Shown piece after piece: positions 1-7,603 of a DNA stretch of 34,445 nucleotides (its first letter is position 1; every line of letters begins with the position of its first letter). The notes under the pieces are model-generated. The model saw only the letters and a program-made list of their open reading frames with translations, was not told where the DNA came from and did no database searches. Origin of the DNA: JAGLCY01 sp965369705 (lineage in GTDB: Bacteria > Krumholzibacteriota > Krumholzibacteriia > LZORAL124-64-63); assembly GCA_965369705.1 (NCBI GenBank), contig CBDURF010000011.1:1-34445 (forward strand). The letters run 5' to 3'. Both the position numbers and the translations under genes were made by a program.

Positions 1-405
1 GTAGAGGCAGCGGTCCTGGATCACATCGAGCCCGGCCTCGCGGGCCTTGGCGGCGGCTTCCTCATGCACGACGTCTTCCTGCATCCATATCACGCCGGAC
101 TTCATGGCGATTGCCTCGTCGACGACCGGAGGCACGGTTTCGCTGCGCCGAAAAACATCCACCAGGTCGACCGGTCCCGGCACGTCGGCCAGGGAGGGAT
201 AGACCTTGATTCCGAGAACATCCTCCTTGAGCATGGGATTGACTCCGACGACGTCGAAACCCTGGCCGACCAGGAACCTTGCGATGCCATGACTGGCCCG
301 GTCCTCCTTGGCCGAGAGTCCGACCACCGCCACGCGTTTCATGCCGCCCAGGATCTCCCGGATACGGTCGTCGGAGGGATTGCGGAGATTCCGGGTGTCG
401 TTCAT
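1..405 (-). CDS. CoA-binding domain protein (YccU-like), 3' end cut by window
   Basis: A small Rossmann-fold protein of the CoA-binding (YccU/YneT) family; members bind CoA or a similar nucleotide and have no settled physiological role. Translation of the minus strand from the ATG at 405 gives 135 codons without a stop to the window edge. The family hallmarks are VAVVGLSAKEDRASHGIARFL near the N-terminus (residues about 24-45), VVGVNPM, PVDLVDVFR and the late GVIWMQEDV block. Family members are about 135-145 residues, so only a few C-terminal residues are missing. An AAAGGA ribosome-binding site lies about 6 nt before the ATG. The gene diverges from the ETF:quinone oxidoreductase gene and no operon partner is visible. 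The family call is firm; a function cannot be given. Confidence 0.85.
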   Translation of the reverse strand, partial: MNDTRNLRNPSDDRIREILGGMKRVAVVGLSAKEDRASHGIARFLVGQGFDVVGVNPMLKEDVLGIKVYPSLADVPGPVDLVDVFRRSETVPPVVDEAIAMKSGVIWMQEDVVHEEAAAKAREAGLDVIQDRCLY

Positions 406-702
406 GGAGCGTCCTTTCGGGAAAACCGGTTTCAGGCCAACCTGTTGGGGAATCGGATGGCATGCCGGAAATCTATCGTCCCCAGCTCATGTTGTAAACA
501 AGGGAGAATGGAGGGTGATTCAACGGAAAATAGTACTGTAACCAAAATATATCGCTTTAAAAAAATGGTTTTTTGTCAACTCTCCGCAACAGACTCTCCC
601 CCCCTGCGCCTGACACGTTCGCAGGTGACCTGCACGCCAAACCTTTGAACTGCTCAGGAGCGGCCGCCGGGGTTTTTGGTTATCCGCGCAAGAGGTTGTC
701 AA
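406..702. other. Noncoding region between divergent genes
   Basis: No convincing gene was found on either strand. The middle (about 520-580) is AT-rich with A and T runs, unlike the GC-rich flanks, and probably holds the promoter of the leftward CoA-binding gene: on the minus strand there is a TTGTTT and a GATAGA spaced 18 nt apart near 470-500, and a TTGACA near 575 without a well-spaced -10. Open frames that cross this region are continuations of frames antisense to the CoA-binding gene and lack ribosome-binding sites. The intrinsic terminator that follows has no visible rightward gene in front of it. Confidence 0.5.
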
Positions 703-730
703 GGTAGGCTCCCGGCAAGCCTACTTTTTT
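703..730 (+). terminator. Intrinsic terminator with no obvious upstream gene
   Basis: The arms GTAGGCT (704-710) and AGCCTAC (718-724) are perfectly complementary across a 7-nt loop and are followed directly by six T (725-730). This is a classic Rho-independent terminator for rightward transcription. The nearest upstream gene reads the other way, so the terminator either ends an unseen small RNA, acts as an attenuator in the leader of the downstream oxidoreductase gene, or insulates that gene. Confidence 0.75.
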
Positions 731-758
731 CTGGGCTTCGAGAGATCCATGCTTTATC

Positions 759-782
759 CTCACTGAATGACCATTCAGTGAG
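759..782. promoter_or_regulatory. TetR-family-type operator palindrome
   Basis: The arms CTCACTGAATG and CATTCAGTGAG are perfectly complementary over 11 bp around a central AC. The core TGAATG-N2-CATTCA matches the general form of operators bound by TetR-family regulators of fatty-acid degradation (for example Bacillus FadR-type sites). It sits 52 bp before the preferred GTG start of the ETF:quinone oxidoreductase gene, next to a TATCCT (755-760) that could be a -10, so a bound repressor would cover the transcription start. The regulator itself is not in this window. The palindrome is seen directly; the regulator family is inferred. Confidence 0.75.
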
Positions 783-833
783 ATGCCGGAGGGGAACCAC
801 CCGCCCGGCGTCAAGGCGAAGGAAGGGGTCCGC

Positions 834-2846
834 GTGAGTCCGGTTTTCATGTCCATCCTCATGTTCCTGTCCTTGTCCATGTTCATCGGGACCATGGCCG
901 ATCGTTACTGGTTGATGCGCTCGGGCGAAAACCTCAACATGAACGACCGGCCCTGGGAGAGGTTCAAGTCCCTCATGGTCATCGGCTTCGGCCAGAAACG
1001 GTTGTTGTACAAACGTTGGGCCGGCCTGATGCACTTGACGATCTTCTTCGGTTTCCTCGTGATCTTCACCCGGACGGTGACTCTCATCGGGAGGGGCTAT
1101 TCGCCCGATTTCCATCTGCCTCTCCTGGGCGGGACCCTGGGGTTGGTCTATGCGTTGTTCAAGGACACCTTCGCCGTCCTGGTGCTGCTGGCGGTCTTCT
1201 ACGCCATCTGGCGGCGGCTGGTCGTCAAGCCGAGCCGCCTGCACCTGAATTTCGAAGCTCTGCTGGTCCTGCTGTGGATCGCCGCCCTGATGGTGACGGA
1301 CTTCCTGGCCGACGCGGCCCTTTTCATCCAGCAGCCCGAGCACGCGGAAAGGGGTTGGGCGTGGGTATCGACCCTTGCCGCCGGTGTTTTCGCGGGCCAG
1401 CCTGAATCAGTGGTGGCCGGCTGGGGGCAGACCATGTTCTGGTTGCATGTGGTTCTGCTGTTGGCCTTCCTGAATTTCCTGCCCTTCGGCAAGCATTTTC
1501 ACGTCATCACCGCACTGCCGGCCGTCTACCTGCGGCGCCTGACGCCCAGCGCGGCCCTGGAGAAGATGGACTTCGAGGGCCGCGAGATGTTTGGAGTCGG
1601 CCGCCTGGAGGATTTTTCCTGGCGACGGTTCCTGGACATGTTCACCTGCACCGAGTGCGGCCGTTGCGACGAGATGTGTCCCGCCAACCTGACGGACAAG
1701 CCGCTCAAGCCGCGTTCCATCATCATCGATGAACGGGACCAGGCGTACGGGATGGCCGACCATCTTATCGCCGTGGGCAAGCTCAAGGCCCAGGGCAGGT
1801 CCGCCGAGGCGGCCGCGGCCGTCGAGGCGATGACCCGGCCCGCCCTGATCGGCGAGGTCAACGACGAGGAGGCCATCTGGGCCTGCACGACCTGCGGTTG
1901 GTGCGTGGATTGTTGCCCGGTGATGATCGACCACATTCCGAACATCATCGACCAGAGACGCCACCTGGTCATGATGGAGGCCAAGGTGCCCTCCGTGCTG
2001 CAGGGAGCGTTGAAGGGCCTGGAGAACAACAGCAACCCCTGGAACGTCAGCGCCGCCGGTCGCGAGGACTGGATCGGGGATCTCGATGTGCCCCGTCTGC
2101 GGGACAAGGGACAGGCGGACTACCTGCTGTTCGTCGGCTGCGCGGGCAGCTTCGACAGCCGCAATTCCGATGTTCTGCGGGCCCTGTGCAGCCTGTTGAA
2201 CACTGCCGGGGTTGATTACGCCGTGTTGGGCACCGAGGAACTCTGCTGCGGCGATCCCGCCCGCCGGGTGGGCCACGAATACCTGTTCCAGATGCAGGCG
2301 CCGGCCAACATCGCGGTCTTCCAGAAGTACAAGGTGGGCAAGATCCTGACCGCGTGCCCCCATTGCTTCAACATGATCGCCAACGAGTATCCCGATTTCG
2401 GGTTGGAAGGGGTGGAGGTCATTCACCACGGCCAGCTACTGGCCGAACTGGTCCGGTCCGGGCGCCTGAAGCTGAAGGGCGGCGAGCAGGTCTCCGTCAC
2501 CTATCACGATTCGTGCTACCTAGGACGCCACAACAACCTCTACGAGGCCCCGCGGGAAGTCCTGGCCGCCATCGACGGCGTCGAGCTGCGTGAAATGCCC
2601 CGCAACCGCCGTGAGGGCTTCTGCTGTGGAGCCGGCGGCGGCCGGATGTTCATGGAGGAAGACCTGGGCACGCGCATCAACCACAACCGGATCGAAGAGG
2701 CGGCGGCCACGGGCGCCGCCGAGGTCTGCACGGCCTGCCCCTTCTGCCTGACCATGCTGGGCGACGCCATCAAGGAAACCGACCGTAGCGAAAGCCTGCG
2801 GGCGCGGGACATCGCCGAGGTGATGCTGGCCGGTCTTGCCGAGTAG
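834..2846 (+). CDS. Membrane Fe-S ETF:(mena)quinone oxidoreductase, HdrD/NarI-like
   Basis: Likely takes electrons from reduced ETF (etfBA lies at 10197-11993) and passes them to membrane quinone. From the GTG at 834 the protein has 670 residues. The N-terminal third holds about five or six hydrophobic helices of NarI/cytochrome b type. Two [4Fe-4S] motifs follow, CTECGRCDEMCP (about residue 272) and CTTCGWCVDCCP (about 351). Two CCG (HdrB/D-type) domains complete it, with CCGD, YHDSCYLGR, FCCGAGGG and CTACPFC. An ATG at 783 is in frame, but it directly follows the operator palindrome and has a poorer context; the GTG at 834 has AAGGAAGGGG about 7 nt upstream and leads straight into the first membrane helix, so it is preferred. 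The gene appears monocistronic. A general heterodisulfide-reductase-like Fe-S oxidoreductase is the fallback name. Confidence 0.85.
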   Translation: MSPVFMSILMFLSLSMFIGTMADRYWLMRSGENLNMNDRPWERFKSLMVIGFGQKRLLYKRWAGLMHLTIFFGFLVIFTRTVTLIGRGYSPDFHLPLLGGTLGLVYALFKDTFAVLVLLAVFYAIWRRLVVKPSRLHLNFEALLVLLWIAALMVTDFLADAALFIQQPEHAERGWAWVSTLAAGVFAGQPESVVAGWGQTMFWLHVVLLLAFLNFLPFGKHFHVITALPAVYLRRLTPSAALEKMDFEGREMFGVGRLEDFSWRRFLDMFTCTECGRCDEMCPANLTDKPLKPRSIIIDERDQAYGMADHLIAVGKLKAQGRSAEAAAAVEAMTRPALIGEVNDEEAIWACTTCGWCVDCCPVMIDHIPNIIDQRRHLVMMEAKVPSVLQGALKGLENNSNPWNVSAAGREDWIGDLDVPRLRDKGQADYLLFVGCAGSFDSRNSDVLRALCSLLNTAGVDYAVLGTEELCCGDPARRVGHEYLFQMQAPANIAVFQKYKVGKILTACPHCFNMIANEYPDFGLEGVEVIHHGQLLAELVRSGRLKLKGGEQVSVTYHDSCYLGRHNNLYEAPREVLAAIDGVELREMPRNRREGFCCGAGGGRMFMEEDLGTRINHNRIEEAAATGAAEVCTACPFCLTMLGDAIKETDRSESLRARDIAEVMLAGLAE

Positions 2847-2853
2847 CCGCAGG

Positions 2854-2882
2854 TCATGATTGGCTCATGATCAGGTCATGAT
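2854..2882. repeat. Three TCATGAT heptamers at exact 11-bp spacing
   Basis: TCATGAT occurs at 2854-2860, 2865-2871 and 2876-2882, each separated by 4 bp (TGGC, CAGG). Heptamer direct repeats with an 11-bp period are the usual layout of sites for OmpR/PhoB-type winged-helix response regulators. The array begins 7 bp after the stop of the oxidoreductase gene and ends 29 bp before the -35 of the next promoter. The repeats are directly visible; the binding role is inferred. Confidence 0.6.
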
Positions 2883-2887
2883 CCGGG

Positions 2888-2931
2888 GAAGAACCGGGGT
2901 TGCGCCATTGGTTGCAAATCCCCGGTTCTTC
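2888..2931. terminator. Strong hairpin overlapping the next promoter
   Basis: GAAGAACCGGGG (2888-2899) pairs perfectly with CCCCGGTTCTTC (2920-2931); inside the loop TTGC (2900-2903) can pair with GCAA (2914-2917) to extend the stem. It lies 42 bp after the oxidoreductase stop and could end that transcript, but no T run follows. Its right arm falls between the -35 and -10 of the promoter for the next gene, so it could equally be an operator. Confidence 0.45.
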
Positions 2932-2940
2932 TGCTATAGA
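2912..2940 (+). promoter_or_regulatory. Sigma70-type promoter for the FabK/NMO-like gene
   Basis: TTGCAA (2912-2917), a 17-bp spacer and TATAGA (2935-2940) form a good housekeeping promoter. Transcription would start near 2947, giving a leader of about 75 nt before the ATG at 3022. Confidence 0.6.
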
Positions 2941-3021
2941 AGGATTGATGGAACACCCCTGCCCGGTTTGAGGGCCTTTTCACACCGGCTCGGCCGGTGT
3001 TTCCGCTTCAGGAGGATTGTC

Positions 3022-4065
3022 ATGAGCGCCCCCAATCCCGTACGATCCACCGACCGCCTCGACAAGATCTGGAGCAGGGGAAAGGAATTCCTCGGCACCG
3101 AACTACCTTTCATGTGCGGCGCCATGACCTGGATCAGTGACCCCCACCTTGTCTCGCTGGTGAGCAACCTGGGGGCCTTCGGCGTCCTGGCCGCCGGCAA
3201 CATGCCGCCGGAAATGTTCGCCGGGTACGTCGAACAGACCCGCGAACTGACCGACCGGCCCTTCGCCGGCAACGTCATCACCATTGCTCCCAACTACCAG
3301 GCCCATCTGGACATCCTCTGTGAGCAGAAGGTCGGTCACATCGTCTTTGCCGGGTCGCTTCCCCGCGGGTCGGAGGTGGAGCAGGCCAAGAAGAGCGGAG
3401 CCAAGGTGCTCTGTTTCGCTTCGGCCAGCAGCATCGCCAAGCGGATGATCAGTTACGGGGCGGACGGCCTCATCCTGGAAGGCAGCGAAGCCGGCGGACA
3501 TATCGGTCATGTGTCGACCATCGTGCTGCTGCAGGAAATCCTCTTCAAATTCCCGGAAATTCCCATCTTCGTGGCCGGCGGCATCGCCACCGGCCGGATG
3601 ATCACGCATCTGTCCCTGATGGGGGCGGCGGGCGCCCAGATGGGCACCCGGTTCGTCCTCGCCCAGGAATGCAACGCACACGAGAAATTCAAGGAAGTGT
3701 TCATCAGGGCGCGGGCCCGGGAAGCCATTTCCACCCCCCAGTACAGCACCAAGCTGCCGGTGGTGTCGGTGCGGGCCCTGAACAACCACGCCATGACCCA
3801 CTTCGGGACATTGCAATTTGAACTGTTGAACCAAATCAAGAATGGCGAAATAAGTCGTCAGGAGGCCCAATTCAAGGTCGAAGAATACTGGGTCGGGTCG
3901 TTGCGGAACGCCGCGGTGGATGGTGATGTGGAGCATGGTTCGCTGATGGCCGGGCAATCCGTCGGCATCATCAACAAGGTCCAACCCATGCGGGAAATCC
4001 TGCAGGAACTGGTGGATGAGGCGGATCAGGGCCTGGCCGAGGTCAGGCAGCGGCTGGGCGTCTGA
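3022..4065 (+). CDS. FMN-dependent nitronate monooxygenase / FabK-like enoyl reductase
   Basis: A TIM-barrel flavoenzyme of the 2-nitropropane dioxygenase/FabK family, 347 residues, normal for the family. Members either oxidise alkyl nitronates with O2 or reduce enoyl-ACP in fatty-acid synthesis. Visible hallmarks: PFMCGAMTWISDPHLVSLVSNLGAFGVL at the N-terminus (substrate/FMN loop), GSEAGGHIGH at about residues 154-163 with the family histidine at about 160, the phosphate-binding FVAGGIATGR, and AAGAQMGTRFVLAQEC. The ATG at 3022 has an AGGAGG site 7 nt upstream; an upstream in-frame extension to 2860 runs through the promoter and repeats and is rejected. Sequence alone does not separate FabK from nitronate monooxygenase. 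The neighbouring ETF pathway fits a lipid role but does not prove it. Confidence 0.8.
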   Translation: MSAPNPVRSTDRLDKIWSRGKEFLGTELPFMCGAMTWISDPHLVSLVSNLGAFGVLAAGNMPPEMFAGYVEQTRELTDRPFAGNVITIAPNYQAHLDILCEQKVGHIVFAGSLPRGSEVEQAKKSGAKVLCFASASSIAKRMISYGADGLILEGSEAGGHIGHVSTIVLLQEILFKFPEIPIFVAGGIATGRMITHLSLMGAAGAQMGTRFVLAQECNAHEKFKEVFIRARAREAISTPQYSTKLPVVSVRALNNHAMTHFGTLQFELLNQIKNGEISRQEAQFKVEEYWVGSLRNAAVDGDVEHGSLMAGQSVGIINKVQPMREILQELVDEADQGLAEVRQRLGV

Positions 4066-4200
4066 CACGGGGTTTCCCGCCGGCTGCGATGAGTGGTCCG
4101 CATTGGATGTGGATTTTGACCCACCGTGGCATCAAACTTGATGGTAACGCGGGGTCTATGGCCCTTCCGGGAGGAAATCACCGACTGCGGAGAATCTGTC

Positions 4201-5091
4201 ATGCTTCGATCCAACGCCACACGTATCGCCCGTCTTGCCGTTCTCGTCCTGTTCGGCCTGGCCATGTCGCCGTATCTTGCCGGCGCGGCGGGGGGAATCG
4301 CCTCCAAGGTCGAAGGTCGGTCCGTGATCGCCGAGAATCCCCTGGATCCCGCCGCCTACATCAACTACAGCCGCTTCCTGGTGAAGATCGGCGAGTTGAA
4401 GGAAGCTGAGGATATCCTGGAAATCGGTCGCAACAAGGCCAATCCATCCTCCAATCTCCTGGTCGAACTCGCTGTGGTCTACGAAGCCCGGGACCGCATG
4501 TCCAAGGCCGAAGCGGCGGCCCGCGATGCGGTGGCCCTCGATAAGGAGAACATGGATGCACATATCCGTCTGGGCGAAATCCATTTCCGGATGGGGGCCA
4601 AAAAGGCGGGGGTGGGGTGCTATCGCAGGGCCCTGGCTCTTTCGCCCCAGGAGGCCTTGCCCCGGGTGCGCCTGGTCAACGGGCTGATGGACATCAGCGA
4701 GACGGCCGAAGCCGAAGATCTCTGCCTGCGGTTCATTGCTTCGGATCCCGACAATCCGGATCTGTGGCTGGCCCTGGGCCGGTCCTTTGAAAAGCAGGGC
4801 AAGAACAGGGAAGCCTTCACCACGTACGGCCAGGTGTTGACCCTCGATCCTCGGGAGGCCGAGGCCTACGCACGCCAGGGACGGTTGTTCTGCCGGTTCG
4901 GACAGTTCGATGCGGCCGAGGCGGCCTGCCGCAAGGCCCTGGCCCTGGATCCGGACAACCTGCTGGCTCACGCTTACCTGGGCATCGCCTGCAGCTACCT
5001 GGACAATGGCAAGGACGCGCGCAAGCACGCCCGGATCGCCGAAGCCGGCGGCATGAACATGGGCGCGGTCTGGGAGAAACTGGGGAAATAG
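4201..5091 (+). CDS. Exported TPR-repeat protein
   Basis: A 296-residue protein with an N-terminal signal peptide (basic start, hydrophobic stretch RLAVLVLFGLAMSPYLAGA, small residues at the likely cleavage site near residue 30). The rest is a series of about seven tetratricopeptide repeats, with typical pieces such as AEAAARDAVALDKENMDAHIRLGEIHFRMG-like units and a repeat ending CRKALALDPDNLLAHAYLGIA. TPR proteins act as protein-protein scaffolds; here probably in the periplasm. The ATG at 4201 follows GGAGA by about 8 nt; an in-frame ATG at 4126 would bury the signal peptide and is not chosen. No partner can be named. A short inverted repeat (GGAGAAA 5073-5079, TTTCTCC 5093-5099) spans the stop codon but has no T run. 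Confidence 0.8.
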   Translation: MLRSNATRIARLAVLVLFGLAMSPYLAGAAGGIASKVEGRSVIAENPLDPAAYINYSRFLVKIGELKEAEDILEIGRNKANPSSNLLVELAVVYEARDRMSKAEAAARDAVALDKENMDAHIRLGEIHFRMGAKKAGVGCYRRALALSPQEALPRVRLVNGLMDISETAEAEDLCLRFIASDPDNPDLWLALGRSFEKQGKNREAFTTYGQVLTLDPREAEAYARQGRLFCRFGQFDAAEAACRKALALDPDNLLAHAYLGIACSYLDNGKDARKHARIAEAGGMNMGAVWEKLGK

Positions 5092-5224
5092 ATTTCTCCG
5101 GACTCATGGAATCGCGCAGAAATTCAGTCATCCCGGTTAATAAGTCAATAGTTCAATAAGATAAATCAAAATTAAGCTTGTGTTATTAAAATACTGCTTT
5201 CGTTAGATTATTTTTTCCTTCACG

Positions 5225-5253
5225 TTGACATTTCACCACACTTCTGAGATAAT
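5225..5253 (+). promoter_or_regulatory. Near-consensus sigma70 promoter, lipoprotein gene 1
   Basis: TTGACA (5225-5230), a 17-bp spacer ending TTCTGA, and GATAAT (5248-5253). It lies in an AT-rich stretch (5100-5225) that may act as an UP element. GGGGAAAA follows at 5261-5268 at the expected transcription start. The same arrangement precedes the paralogue at 7465-7493. The leader to the ATG is about 95 nt. Confidence 0.8.
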
Positions 5254-5354
5254 CCTTGTGGGGGAAAACTTCGCTCGGTTCCTGGGCGACGTGTTCAAAG
5301 TCGGCATAATCAAATCTAAGTCACACGAAACATCCATTTGTAGGAGGACGAAGG

Positions 5355-7259
5355 ATGAAGAGCATTCGCATTCTCGCGGTTTTGCTGTCCATCGGGCTGC
5401 TGGCTGTGGGTTGCAGCCAGGAACCCGAGTTGACGGCGCCTGACTCACAGACCCAGTACCATTACGACAAGAACGGAACCGAAACACTCGGCCCGCCGAC
5501 CATCCTCATCGCTTCGGGCAGTTGCTTTGCCCAGGGCGGCGTGGGCATGGTCGCACCCACCGATGGGATCCTCAATATCGATGTGCCCATGGGCGTCACC
5601 ATCACCCAGGTCCTGGTTTATTGGGCCGGCGGTACCACCGGCGCTCCCGGTGACGACATCGTCAAGATCGACGGCAACGACGTGACGGGAGAGTTGATCG
5701 GCGGACCGACCAATTTCTTCTCCAACTACTGGTTTTCCGCCTACCGGGCGGACATCACGGCCATGGGTCTGGTGACCAACGGGCTCCAAAGCTTCACCAT
5801 CAGCGATTTCGATTTCGATTTTTCCGGCGGTTCGCTGGACGAGAACAACGGCATCGGCATAATGGTCATCTACGATGACGGCACGCCGGCCGAGATCTCC
5901 GTCCTGGACGGCCTGGACATGGCCTACTTCGATTTCGAGCCGACCCTGGACGCCACCGTTCCGCAGATCTTCACCTTCGCCGCCGAATCCGCTGATCGGA
6001 TGGGGCGCATGGTGATCTTCGCCGGAAGCGTTGGCGTGGGCCGACCGAACGCGATCAAGTTCACCACCTCGGCGGGCGACGATGTACGGGACAACCTCCT
6101 GGGCAGCGACGACGGTCTGTTGTGGGACACCCTGTGCCTGACGGATATCCTCATCCCGGCCGGTGATACCGCGCTCACGGTCCAGTTGATTTCGACCGTC
6201 ACTCCCCTTGATCCCGTTGAGGACCGCGGGGCTTCGATGGCCTGGGTCGGTGCGGGATTCGCCATCCCCGTGACTCCCCCCTTGGCCTGCCTCGGCGACT
6301 TCGTGTGGCATGACCTTAATGAGGACGGCTACCAGGACGACGGCGAGCCCGGCATCGAGGGTGTGACCGTTTACCTGATGGATTGCCAGGGCGGCGAACT
6401 GGACATTACGACCACTGATGCCAACGGCGAGTACCTGTTCTGCGACCTGGATCCCGGCGATTACAACGTCAAATTCGTGTTGCTCCCGGGTTACGAATTC
6501 AGCCCCATGAACATGGGCGGCGACCCGGCCAAGGACAGCGATGCTGATCCTGTCACCGGTGTGGCGGTATGCACCAATCTCGAACCTGGTGAGCATGACA
6601 TGACCTGGGACGCCGGCATGTTCATGCCTACCGTGGAAGAGATCGGCTGCCGGATGACCGGTGGCGGCAACGATGAGTTCTTCTTCCCCGACGGCAGCTT
6701 CAACCAATACACCTTCGGCGGCCAGGCGGGTGCTCCCCTTGCCTCGCAGCCTCAGCCCTGGGGCAACTGGACCCACACCCAGAAGGATGGAGTCGCGGGT
6801 TCGTTCACGTTCCATGGCGGGACCCCCAGCGCGCCTGAAGGCACGGAGATCGACTGGATCGAATGCTCGGATCCGGGCTGGTGCGTCCAGGCTCGTGAAG
6901 CTCCGGCCAAGCAGCTCGACTTCGGCGGCGTGGGAACCTTCAAGAATATGAGAAACGCGCCTGCGGAGATCGCCGACCACGTCATGATCGGTGAAAGCCT
7001 GCATTGGTTCGAAGTCAACATCGACGACCTCGGCGAGCCCGGTGGGCACGACCTGCCCGACGGCTGCGATCCTCTCGGATATGGGCTGAACGGCGGCACC
7101 GAACTGGCCGACTGCGATTGCCCGGATTTCTATCGGATCCGCATCTACGAGGGCATTGATGACAGCTCGAACATCATGTACGAGGTGTACGGTTACATCG
7201 ACGGTGGCAATTTCCAGATCCACCCGCCGACCGGCCGTGACCAGAAGTTGTTCAAATAA
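5355..7259 (+). CDS. Surface lipoprotein with SdrD/Cna_B-like domain, paralogue 1
   Basis: A 634-residue lipoprotein. The signal peptide ends in a lipobox LAVGC with the acylated Cys at 20; Ser follows, so outer-membrane sorting is expected. After a short linker comes a region of about 290 residues rich in beta-strand patterns (GGVGMV, YWAGGTTG, GGPTNFFSNYWF, YRADIT, DFDFDFSG, GIMVIYDDG). An SdrD/Cna_B-like Ig-fold repeat starts near residue 311 (CLGDFVWHDLNEDGYQDDGEPG, with a calcium-loop-like acidic pattern). The C-terminal module from about residue 435 is cysteine-containing, with GCRMTGGGNDEFFF, TFHGG and YRIRIYEG, and resembles post-COAP-type beta domains. The final residues are LFK. The start has AGGAGG upstream. 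It forms a tandem pair with the gene at 7604; residues 20-430 align closely with it while the C-termini are unrelated. The precise function is unknown; a cell-surface or matrix role is inferred. Confidence 0.85.
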   Translation: MKSIRILAVLLSIGLLAVGCSQEPELTAPDSQTQYHYDKNGTETLGPPTILIASGSCFAQGGVGMVAPTDGILNIDVPMGVTITQVLVYWAGGTTGAPGDDIVKIDGNDVTGELIGGPTNFFSNYWFSAYRADITAMGLVTNGLQSFTISDFDFDFSGGSLDENNGIGIMVIYDDGTPAEISVLDGLDMAYFDFEPTLDATVPQIFTFAAESADRMGRMVIFAGSVGVGRPNAIKFTTSAGDDVRDNLLGSDDGLLWDTLCLTDILIPAGDTALTVQLISTVTPLDPVEDRGASMAWVGAGFAIPVTPPLACLGDFVWHDLNEDGYQDDGEPGIEGVTVYLMDCQGGELDITTTDANGEYLFCDLDPGDYNVKFVLLPGYEFSPMNMGGDPAKDSDADPVTGVAVCTNLEPGEHDMTWDAGMFMPTVEEIGCRMTGGGNDEFFFPDGSFNQYTFGGQAGAPLASQPQPWGNWTHTQKDGVAGSFTFHGGTPSAPEGTEIDWIECSDPGWCVQAREAPAKQLDFGGVGTFKNMRNAPAEIADHVMIGESLHWFEVNIDDLGEPGGHDLPDGCDPLGYGLNGGTELADCDCPDFYRIRIYEGIDDSSNIMYEVYGYIDGGNFQIHPPTGRDQKLFK

Positions 7260-7298
7260 CCGAATCCAGGTTGCCTGGGCAGCCCGGATCACCATGGG

Positions 7299-7323
7299 AA
7301 AGGGGCGAGGAATCGCCCCTTTT
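7299..7323 (+). terminator. Intrinsic terminator after lipoprotein gene 1
   Basis: AAAGGGGCGA (7299-7308) and TCGCCCCTTT (7313-7322) form a 10-bp stem around GGAA, running into a short T stretch. It lies 39 bp after the stop codon. Confidence 0.75.
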
Positions 7324-7464
7324 CCTGTACATATCAGATCCCACAATCGAAGAATATGCCGGCTTGATGAATAGCGATTTTCTGGATTCACTGGAGCTGG
7401 TGATTTCTGGCTGGAATTGCGAAATGCACTTTTTTAAGTTTTGGTGAAATATTGTGCCGAGATG

Positions 7465-7493
7465 TTGACAAAACAGGACAATTTTGAGATAAT
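7465..7493 (+). promoter_or_regulatory. Near-consensus sigma70 promoter, lipoprotein gene 2
   Basis: TTGACA (7465-7470), 17-bp spacer ending TTTTGA, GATAAT (7488-7493), then GGGGAAAA at 7500-7507. The -10 is embedded in the small palindrome GAGATA-A-TATCTC (7486-7498). It is the twin of the promoter at 5225-5253, and the leader is about 100 nt. Confidence 0.8.
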
Positions 7494-7603
7494 ATCTCAG
7501 GGGAAAATCATCGTTTGGGCATCCTAACGATAACACTTCTCAACTTTGCCTAACACTCGATCAATTCGAAGACGTGCAAAAACCGATGAAGGAGGACAAT
7601 GAA

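Noticed and set aside
783..833. ATG at 783 as start of the ETF:quinone oxidoreductase
   Set aside because: It directly abuts the operator palindrome and gives a charged N-terminal extension; the GTG at 834 has a strong ribosome-binding site and leads into the first membrane helix.
2860..3021. Upstream extension of the FabK/NMO-like gene
   Set aside because: It would translate the TCATGAT repeats, the hairpin and the promoter; the ATG at 3022 has an AGGAGG site and matches the family start.
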